Positions 55,300 through 64,000 of a DNA stretch of 64,000 nt are shown in pieces. Source of the stretch: Gnetum montanum (lineage: Eukaryota > Streptophyta > Gnetopsida > Gnetales > Gnetaceae). The translations under genes and the position numbers were made by a program. Position 1 is the first letter of the stretch. Every line of letters begins with the position of its first letter. The DNA is taken from the NCBI GenBank assembly GCA_015680685.1, contig MNCI01027447.1, positions 198,638-262,637 of the forward strand, in the 5' to 3' direction. The notes beneath the pieces are model-generated. The model saw nothing but the letters and a program-made list of their open reading frames with translations. It was not told the origin of the DNA and did no database searches.

Positions 55300-58130
55300 T
55301 TACTTATTGTCGAAAATTGACCTAGATGGAATTGTCACATTGTGATTGGAGGTGGAGGCTCCTATGGCTTGGATGGTCTTTCATCATGTCTTGGTCTAGT
55401 TGGTGGTCTAGGCTACTTTGCTATTGCACCTGAAAACTTGAAGGCATTCAACAGTGCCTTTATCTTATCCTCCTTGCTCTATGGATCATTGATGGTCTAG
55501 GCAACATTACCTAGACTAGTTGACATTGGTATATTCCATAGACATGACATCATTAGAAATATTTCTTTCATAGTTACAAACTAGGATGTGAAATGTTTAC
55601 GTTTAATGGTGAACTTACAGATAAGGTTCTGCAATTTTTGGTGATCATTCATCTTTCTAGCTAGGTTCTTAGCAATTGATCATTGATCTTTGAACTTGCT
55701 CTTAAGAACCTCAAGCTCTGTAGTAGCTATATCTAGCTTTTTATTTGTTTCCTTGTGGAAACTTTGCCTCATAGACAAGGTAGGAGTTGGCCACTTGCTT
55801 CTGTAACTTTGACCTTAGCCTTCCTATGATTAGCATGCTAAATTTGCATATCAAAGGTTGGCTAATTCTATCTATTTCATCATCTCCTCAATTTGCAACT
55901 TCTTCATGCAGATTTTTGTTTAATTGTATGCATTAAGTCCATCAAAAATGGGCTGCCATACATCATCTCTTTGTTATAGTTACTGGAGGGCTTTGTTTAC
56001 CTTTGCCTTTGCCAACTTGATCTTTTTTTCATTTACCTCTTTAAGCATTCCTACTTGGCCCTTGTAATGATTCTTCACTTTCTCATATTTGAGGGCTTCA
56101 TTCTCCTAGGCGATGATCTTGATGGTAGTCTTTTGGTGAATGGCTCAAACTTCCTCTATTGAGAGATTTCTATCTTCTATAGTTAACCTCCTAGCATCTT
56201 AGTTCACCTTGGTAAGTTGTTCCTATTGCTAATAAATGAACTCCAGTAGTTGTTCTTTTTGCTCTTCAACTTTTTGTAGCTGTTGATTCTCCTTAGTCAA
56301 AGTTGTGTTATTCTTAAGCATGTCTTAGAGGTCACCGCTTGTAGAATTCATCATAGCTTCAAATAGTGATGCATCTAAAACCATCATGTCCTTGACATTC
56401 TCAGCCTCCTTAATTCTTTATTAAAGTTGCTAGAAAGCTTCATCTCTAGTAAGTTTTCGCTAGAGAATGATAAGATCTAACAAGTGGGCTCTCAATTTTG
56501 TAATCTTTGCCACCAACCGCTGATTATTGTTGGTGGCTTCCTTGAGTAGTGCTTGGGTAACTAAGAGCTTGTTCCTTGTTTATAGTAGTTGTGACTGGGT
56601 TGCCAAAATATCTTTCAGGAGATTAAAAATCTTTGAAATTAGTTGCCCAATTTCAACCAGTCACTCTAGCACTTTCTCATGTTGTGTTGCACTCATTTTC
56701 TTACTTCTAACTCCTATAGATATTTGAATATATGCCATTGTAGTAATATTAAGAATAAAGGCTGCAAGAGCATTTAAAGCCTCTTCAATTCTATTTGTTA
56801 CCACCTGTACCATTATCTCCTACCCTTTGTGCAGTATGACCAAGACTATTGCATCTTTTCCTTGCTCTAGCATGATGGAGAAAGTTTTTATGTTTCCAAA
56901 GATTTTAGAAAATGATTGTTCCTTGATAGACATAGTGATCTCTTAGGCATTGGATCAACGTGAACAAGAGCTTGATCCATGTGTCCAAGTCATCTACTAG
57001 CCAGCTAATAGTCCTTGCAACTTTGTTGAGGTGGCTCATGGCCAAACAATACACTGAGGACTTGCCACCACCCTAGAAGCAACTATTGCTTCTTAAGTTT
57101 TATTAGGCATTTAGCTACTACTACCATTTCTAGCATCATCTTAGGTGCTAATAGTAATAGTGTACGTGGTGCCTTATCTTGGAGCTTGATAGGGACTTTA
57201 TCTTTTATCATTTCCTATTATGCTACAGTAGGAGACCTGCAAATCACATCGTTGGAATAACAAGCTATTCCTTCCCTTTTGTAGAGTTTTCAAATGAGGC
57301 ATGGAAAGGGGAGTGTCTTTCGACCTTTCTCATTCTCTTGGAATCTCTTCTTGATCTGTAGAAGATAAGCTAAGGAAGGTTAACCAAAAATTTCCTCCTC
57401 AAAGCTACACATGACCTCATAGAGAATGCCATAACAATGCTTTGCCTTACCGTTGGATTGAGGTGGTAAGTTGTAATTTTAAAGTATTTACACTATGCTT
57501 TTGTAAGGACATTGTACTCTTTATGGTCCACTCCATAGCATCACTGAGTCCACTCCTTTTTGACCTTCACATCTACCTAGGTTGAGACTTTTGCTAACTT
57601 TGCCTCAGTTTAGGCAATCTAAGGGCTTTGGCAATGGCTTCCATAGAGTAGGAGATGGTGATAACTTTGATTCTTATGATTACATCTTCTTGGTGGTTAT
57701 TCTAGAAGAGGTACATCTTTACAAGGCACCATTCCCCACTAGTGGAAATGATGGATCATAATGGAGACCCTTGTAGTTGCTTTTGGATCTCTTTTTGTGC
57801 TAACTCTAGAAAGGGTTCAAAGTTTAGTTTGTGGAGAATCATGCTTTGGTCTTCCTTGCTTCTCAACTTTTCTAGGTAGGCCTTTGTGAGAGTGACCTCT
57901 AGGTTTGACTTGGGTCTTGGGATCTTACCTAGATTGCCCTATCTTTGTGGTGAGAATCTAACAGATAGATTCCACCTTAGGTTCTTTTGAAAGGGCTCAG
58001 TTTCATGAGTCACTTTAGTAGCTTTCTCTTGTTGTTGCAGTTGTTGTTGCTGCTATTCTCTTTCTCTCCTTGGTCTTTTCTCCCTAGGTTGTAATGGCCC
58101 ACCTACTTGTGGTCCTTGTTTTGGTGTCAT
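55300..58130 (-). pseudogene. RE4 third ORF (env-like position), degenerate
   Basis: The minus strand can start at ATG 58130 (MTPKQGPQVGGPLQPREKR). A Gln-rich stretch follows, then EVTLTKAYLEKLRSKEDQ and a region near 57700-57850 resembling the N-terminal part of the plant transposon-protein domain (PF20167, from memory). A CYGVDHKEYNVL word (57500-57550) and an EKGRKTLPFPCLI word (57270-57340) match RE3. The rest to 55300 is coiled-coil-like. Dozens of stops show it is dead. Place and layout fit the envelope-like ORF reported 3' of pol in Athila-group elements; the function of that product is not established. Confidence 0.6.
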
Positions 58131-58239
58131 CTACAATTACATAGGTAACTCTAGATTAGTTGTTTTGATTTCATCTCTTAAGCCTAAATACCTTTTAATT
58201 GCTTCTTGAGTTAGTAATGATGGAAGATTTAGTTGTTAA

Positions 58240-58660
58240 GGTTCTTGAGTAGTTGTAGATGTATAAAGAAAATATTTAAAAATAGGTTTCAAAGGTAGTT
58301 AATTTGTTGATATTATTAGTATTCTTCTTTATTTAGTAGTATTTGAATTCCTGATTTGCAAGGCGTTAGCAAAATTTATTAATAAATTCTAGTGTTGATG
58401 CCCTCACAACATAGAGTATACCTCTTGAAGCTTGCAAGTCAAAGAATGGATTGAATTAGGTATGGTGAAAGGAAGTTATGGCTTCTAGAAGGTTTTAGGC
58501 TCTAAAAATTGCAAAAACTCCCTTTGTGTTTGAAGAAAAATGTGAAATTTTACGCTAAGGATTGCATGCATATATAGTTTTTTTCTTGGTTGCATCATTG
58601 TATCTTGTCATGTTGATGAGGATACATTGATGTAGCCGCACAAATTTTTAGATCAACAAA
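58240..58660 (-). promoter_or_regulatory. Internal U3-like promoter region of RE4
   Basis: Between pol and the third ORF, the minus strand has TATATA (58570-58576) preceded by GTTGATGAGGATACATTGAT (58611-58631). The 13 bases GAGGATACATTGA also occur in the U3 of this element's LTR near 55033. The third ORF can begin about 440 bases downstream. RE2 has the same layout at 340-650 with its own motifs. Confidence 0.4.
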
Positions 58661-58699
58661 CTAAGGGATTTCTAGAGAGTTTTGAAGAAAAACAAAAGC

Positions 58700-60170
58700 C
58701 AAATGGAAGCCAGAAAGGAGTAAACATAAGGCAAACAACAAATTATTAGTTCCATCATTGAGAATTAGAGTAGAAGAAGCTTTGTTGATATTTTAGGAAG
58801 ACATGTTTTGAAAACAAAATAAAAGAAAACACAAATTTGGATGATGGAAATCATCAATCTTGTAGTCAAATCAACCAAGGCATGTGACAATGGAAGTTAA
58901 ATTGGACATTCCAAAAGCTATGCAAGTGGGTCCTTCCCAAACTAGGCCTATACCCAAAAGTGCCCTTGCATATTCATATCACAAGGAGTTCATAAGCATC
59001 TTGAAAATTTAATGTTGATCTATGTTAAACACCATTCCCACATAACTACCACCCCTAGGATTGTGCAGTCTATAGGATCAAAAATTATCAAAACAATCAT
59101 GCTATATAGTAGTGAGGTGAGAAAAATGGAGTGTAGAAAGTGTTTATAGAGAAATAGGGATATGAAAGTCTATATCATTTTGACAAAAGGTCCTAGTGAA
59201 TTAAGTGATTAAGGTGATCCATATACTTGCCTATTTAGATTCCAAACCAAGTCTATACCACGAGTAGTGATATTGCATTGTTGTGTGCCTTCCCTCCTAC
59301 CATTATAAGAATATAAGAACCACAAGAGATGATCATCACTCTAGAAGAAGAAAAAGAAAGGAACAAGAAATTAGTTAGATATTTTAAGGAAGAAATTTGG
59401 ATCTTAGTTAGCATGATGTCTTCAAGCATAGGTAACATATCTTTCTAGTCCAATAACTAGTGATTGTATCGCAAGAGATCTTTAGCGAGGTATAGTTTTA
59501 TTTTCGTTATGCTTTTTTTAAAGGGAACCATACTTTACAAAGACATACTTCCTTTTTGGATTACAAGAGGAGTGGTGACACATTTCCTATGGAGTCATGA
59601 GACTCATCAAGGAAGTCAAGAAGAAAACTCAATAAATTCCTTTGAGACTATACCCTTTTCCATTTCCACTTGGTCATTTCCCCGTTTGTTGAGTAATGAG
59701 ATCATGAGTTATTTTTAGTTTTAGAGTAAAAGAACCATGGTGCCTTCATGATTTGGATCTCATATTAAAAGAGATGGAATAGGCGGATGTCATGGGCTCA
59801 CTACCTCATACCATTGTATAACTGAGAACTTGTTAGCAAAGGACATAGTTCCAAAATCAAAGTTGGCGAGTGCATACAAACAACAATCTTGACAACTACA
59901 TTTATTAATTATCAACAATTACAACAACAATAGAATAAAATCAAACTTTGAAAAATCATGTATGATGTGAAGAGTAAAAAGAAATTGATGAAAAGTGATG
60001 ATAAATAAGAAGGAAAAATAAAAGAAAAAATAAAATAAAATAAAATATATAAGAAATCCAAAATATAAAGAAAAATGAAAAATGTATGAAAGAAGGTGTA
60101 AAACAAAAATATAAAAACTTCCATCCTCTTCAAGGTGTTAAGTTAGATGGTTATCTTCCCCATGACTAAG
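58700..60170 (-). mobile_element. RE4 3' noncoding region of pol
   Basis: It holds the 'gcaagtgggtccttccc' block (58917), 'gggaaccata' (59523), and a block near 59640-59830, all shared with RE1 and RE2. 59930-60120 is A-rich with 'aaaataaaataaaataaaa' runs, at the place of the RE1 minisatellite. The small open frames here are not genes. Confidence 0.6.
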
Positions 60171-60299
60171 TTGAGAGGAGGAGACCCTAAAAATAAAGTG
60201 TGCTTATCCTTACATTAATGAGTTATGATTGATCTTAGTTATTTGGGAATCTCTAAAGGGTTTCACTTGTTGGATGTTAACTAGCTTGTGCTTTTGAGG

Positions 60300-61350
60300 G
60301 CTTGTTGGATGGTAAATTGTCATGGCCTAGGAAGAAAAAGATGAATGTATGATGTAAGGGCCTTTCCATAATATTTGAAACTTCATTTGTTGAGGGACAT
60401 GTATTGGATTCCAATAGAGAACCTTATCTTATGATTGAAATTTAACCCTTTTTTTTTTGGCATCATGCTAATGTTTGTGGTATGCCTTATGCACTTCATT
60501 CATCATGAGAGCTATCCTTCAATTCTTATCTAATACATTGAGTGCCATTAATCATTATTTTTGTGCTAAGTCAATGTATAAGTTAAGTTCACATGCAGTA
60601 TAGAGTTTAGTTTGAATTGGAAGTTTGGATAGCTTGTCGTACACTAACTCATAAGAAGAGTAGCTTATAAAAAGTTTCTATGTTGAGAAATAGGCTCATA
60701 GGGCATTATTAAGTTTGGTGCTCTAGCCTTTCCTATACCTACTAATGGTTTTNTAACATCCAACAAGTGAAACCCTTTAGAGATTCCCAAATAACTAAGA
60801 TCAATCATAACTCATTAATGTAAGGATAAGCACACTTTATTTTTANGTTGCATCAAATTTTGGAATGTAGCACTAGTGAAATGGGTTGCATTGTCATAAA
60901 TTAGTACCCAAGGTACACCAAGCCTATTTACCACTTGTTGCTGAAAGTTTCAGGTTGCAATGCAAGAAGTATAGTTAGTGATGGTTATAGATTCAACCCA
61001 ATTAGTACAATAGTCAACAATAATAATAACGTAAGCCTTCCTATTGGACACTGGAGTGATGAGTCACATGAAATTGATTCCTCAAAGATTGAAAGGATCT
61101 AGTAATTGAATCCACTATTGGGGTCCTTCCATCTTGGTTATTATTCCTTTATCCCATTGACATCATTCATATGAATGGATAAAATAATGAGCATCCTTGA
61201 AGACCGTGGGCCAAAAATATTCTATCACAAGGATTTTAATGGCCATTCTCCTTTCTACATAATGGCCTCCACAAGGACCTTCATGAATATCGTAGAGAAC
61301 TCAGAGTTGATCACTATTTGGTACACATCATCAACCAAATCATCTGCATA
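60300..61350 (-). pseudogene. RE4 integrase, degenerate
   Basis: The minus strand is collinear with RE2 integrase: the 'cttcatgaatat' block at 61270, 'caatagtcaacaataataata' (the D1 region) at 61010, and 'acaccaagcctatttacc' (the D2 region) at 60910. It is interrupted at 60753-60846 by an N-bounded inverted stretch that replaces the rest of the core. No open frame of length remains. Confidence 0.6.
60754..60845. other. Probable assembly artefact: inverted 92-bp copy between two Ns
   Basis: The 92 bases between N 60753 and N 60846 are the exact reverse complement of 60188-60279. They replace integrase sequence that should be there. Single Ns at both ends mark joins made by the assembler. Confidence 0.85.
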
Positions 61351-61559
61351 GATTTTATAAAGGTTTTCCCCTATCTTCATGTAATGTTTGACTTAATGAA
61401 GAAATTTGTATGTCTTCTTATAGTTCCATTTCATAGGAGCCTCCAGAGTGAGTAAGTAGGAGAAGAATTCATCATACTAGTTTATGATTCTAGGTGGTGT
61501 TCTATTTTAGTTACCTTGGCAAAACACAACTCATCTAGAAATTGGTCAGACAAAGGCTC

Positions 61560-61980
61560 TTCATCTGCCTTGTTATCCCATCTTAATTAAGACAAATAAT
61601 TAGCAATAACATTCTCAGTTTCCTTTTTTTCCATCATTGATTAATTAAACTCTTATAAAATCACTAGCCACCATATAACATGAGGATTCACTATTAGTTT
61701 GTTTATAAGAAAATGAATTGCACTATGATCAGTGTGCACAAAAACTAAATATCCAAGCACATAGTGCTTGAGTTTTTCAAGAGCATATATCATTATCATT
61801 AACTCTTTTTCTATGATGATATAATTAAGTTGTGTACCTGTAATGCTCCTACTTGCACAATGAATGTAATAGGAATGTTTGTGATCATCCATTTATGTAA
61901 GTACTACTCCCAAGGCATAATTAGACGCATTTTTCATGATGTGAAATGGTTTGGATCCATCTGGTGCTCATAGGATTGGG
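61560..61980 (-). pseudogene. RE4 RNase H, degenerate
   Basis: The open frame 61653-61892 reads YYIHCASRSI, then LNYIIIEKELMIMIYALEKL and VFVHTDHSAIHFLINK. Unlike RE2 it keeps the HTDH word with the active-site Asp. It is otherwise broken. Confidence 0.8.
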
Positions 61981-61999
61981 GTTTCCACAAGCTTCAGTT

Positions 62000-62920
62000 T
62001 CAATAGTTGAAATCCTTGTTCAAATTCCTCTTTCCATTCATATGTTGCATCTTTCTTACTAAGCGTCACTAGTGGCTTAGCAACTTTGGAGAAGTTTTCA
62101 ATGAAACACTTATAGTAACTTATGTATCCAAGGAATGACCTCACATCCTTGACTGTTTGGGGTTATCTAGTAATTCCTTGGATGATCCTTATCTTTTCTA
62201 GACCCATCATAATTTCTTTTTCTAAAATCTAGTACCCTAGAACAATGCCCTCTTGGACCATCAAGTGGCTCTTTTGTCAGTTGAGCCTTACATTAGTTTA
62301 CACACACTATTATAGTACCTATTCAAGATAATCAGGCACTTGTTGAAAATCAACACCATAAGTGGAGAAGTCATCCATAAAGAATTCCATACCATTGCCA
62401 ATTTTCTCTTGAAAGATGCTAAAGGCAAGGCATTGAAAAGTGGTAGGAGCATTACGTAGATTGAAGGACATCTTTTTATATGTAAATGTTCCCTAGGGAC
62501 TCGTAAATATTATTTTGATCTAATCTTTTGGTGTGATCAATATTTGGTTGTAGCCACTACATCCTTTTAGAAAACTATAATACCTATGACATGCTATGGT
62601 TTCCAACACTTGATTACAAATTGCAAAGAAAAATGATCTTTGAAAGTGGTCATGTTCAACAACATGAAGTCTATACACATCCTTCATTGCCCTTCTTTCT
62701 TTGGTACAATGACAAGTGGGCTTATCCACTCACTATCTACTACAATATAGATGAGCCCAACTTTTAAGAGATTTTCTACCTCTTTTTTAGCAACCTCCTT
62801 CAATTTTTGATTCAACCTCCTTTATGGCTACCTTTTGGTCTTGATTGTCGAGTCTATGTAGATCTAATGCTAGCACATGCATAGATCTATTCCTATCATT
62901 TCTTCATGTGACCAAGCAAA
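62000..62920 (-). pseudogene. RE4 reverse transcriptase, degenerate
   Basis: The catalytic word FMDDFSTYG lies at about 62355-62380. 62520-62600 reads YYSFLKGCSGYNQILI (the usual FLDGYSGYNQI word). FVEL and FAW-like words near 62900 mark the N-terminus. It aligns throughout with RE2 RT. Confidence 0.8.
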
Positions 62921-63049
62921 GGCTACCTGCCATTTGTTCACTACTCTTAGTAACTTTTCTTTCTATTCTTTGGTGAGCTGGGTATTAATAATTATTGATC
63001 ATTCATTGTTTAAGAATACATATTCTAAGGATTTCAGTAATGTTTTCAG

Positions 63050-63900
63050 CTTTAAGGGTTCTAGCTCCAAAGATTTCAGAAATTTTCAAATCTACCTAAT
63101 CTTCCTCTAATTTTCCTTTGTTTTTTGAGTTTAAGAGTTGATACTTGATTTGCCCCATTTCATCCATCTTATCTATGTATGCACTTGTGAGGGTTTCTGC
63201 TAGTTTTATGCACATGATAGAATTGGAGTTGATGTATGTAGTTAACCACTTAGTGTCTTCTTATTTTGTGGTTGCTATGTACAAGCATTTTTGAACATTA
63301 ATAAATTCAACACACATTTTACAAGCTATGATAGTTGTGCTATTGATTGCCCATATCTTCTACATGCAATTACATCCTTTGTTATTATATGTGATGCATG
63401 GAATTCTTAGTTTTATTATTTTTCTAAATTCATTTTTCATAGAGATTTCCAAGAAAAGGTCTTTGGTTCCCAACTTGGCATTAATTATACTTATTCAAGC
63501 TATTTCCGTAATGATCAAGAAGTCCCCTTTACAGTTGCTCTCATGAATTACTAGGATATCTATTAGATATAACTACCTACTAATGATAGTTACCATGTCC
63601 TCTATCAATCCCAATGGAATAGTAAGAGATTGGTCTATAAGCTCCAACCTAATATTCCTTTTTTTTAAGTGGAGGTAGGTTCCATGTTTGATACATCTCT
63701 TGGGAAATCAAGTTTACATCAAAACCTAAATCTAATAGGGCTTGGCATGGATCATTTCCTGCAATTTAAAAATAGATTAGGGGACATCCAAGATCGGTTC
63801 TTTTTTTAGGAAGGAGTCTTACCTTCATCTAGTTTATCACAACATGAGTTAACATAATAGTTTGAATTTTTTAGAGCTTTTGGTTTAAAGGAGGCTTAGT
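63050..63900 (-). pseudogene. RE4 protease and linker, degenerate
   Basis: At about 63690-63750 the minus strand reads ALLDLGFDVNLISQEMYQTW, the protease core. The D-S-G triplet is D-L-G, so the catalytic site is damaged. The linker to RT covers 63050-63650. The last 100 bases of the window are the start of the gag C-terminal region, unresolved. Confidence 0.7.
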
Positions 63901-64000
63901 AAAAGGTTTTTGGGCAATGTTGAAGGGTTTTGTAACCATGGATGCCTATAATGGTTTGGGTGGACTGTTAACTAAAAAAAATTGATATTTTCTAAGGATT

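Larger units (their letters stand above)
54225..64000 (-). mobile_element. RE4: Athila-like element running off the right edge
   Basis: Minus-strand order from the right edge: protease, RT, RNase H, integrase, 3' noncoding region, internal U3-like region, third ORF, 3' LTR. The 5' LTR and gag lie beyond the window. It is more decayed than RE2, but the FMDD word of RT remains. It shows where the third ORF sits in this family: 3' of pol. Confidence 0.85.

Overview
This window is nuclear DNA of a land plant with a large, repeat-filled genome. The evidence is one intron-rich P-class PPR gene for an organelle protein, Athila-like Ty3 retrotransposons primed by a tRNA-Asp-type site, L1- and RTE-type LINEs, tRNA-derived SINEs, and a short tract of plant-type telomeric repeat. 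The 24 kb gene, its 10.8 kb and 7.6 kb introns, and the old CpG-decayed LTR elements fit a gymnosperm, but the sequence alone does not settle the clade.

Layout. 1-264: edge of an LTR. 265-16325: an Athila-like element (RE2, minus strand) split by a nested relative (RE1, 1622-8573). RE1 has both LTRs and a 5-bp target duplication but has lost RT, RNase H and integrase. 16326-20900: decayed sequence with weak likeness to a MULE-type transposase, split by a solo LTR (17842-18919). 20950-24840: 3' part of a third element (RE3) with LTR tandem repeats and a third ORF. 24870-25400: L1 endonuclease scrap. 26466-50787: the one real cellular gene, a nine-exon orthologue of Arabidopsis EMB976 (At5g27270), plus strand, 1055 codons. 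Its sixth and seventh introns hold RTE and L1 LINE pieces, a solo LTR with an assembly gap, and an initiator-Met-primed LTR. 50788-54224: 3' flank with a 166-bp-period duplication, a G-rich tract and two SINE heads. 54225-64000: a fourth element (RE4, minus strand) running off the right edge, with 3' LTR, a third ORF, an internal U3-like region, integrase, RNase H, RT and protease.

Function. The PPR gene should encode a chloroplast RNA-binding protein. Its exon phases close exactly, so it looks functional despite the inserted repeats. All retroelement genes seen are broken by stops or frameshifts. The most interesting signals are: an internal copy of the U3 promoter region between pol and the third ORF, whose motifs match each element's own LTR; arrays of palindromes upstream of the LTR TATA boxes; a (CCCTAAA)4 tract six bases from an LTR end; and a 41-bp tandem duplication that doubles the last 3' splice site of the PPR gene. 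Three N-marked joins are probably assembly artefacts.
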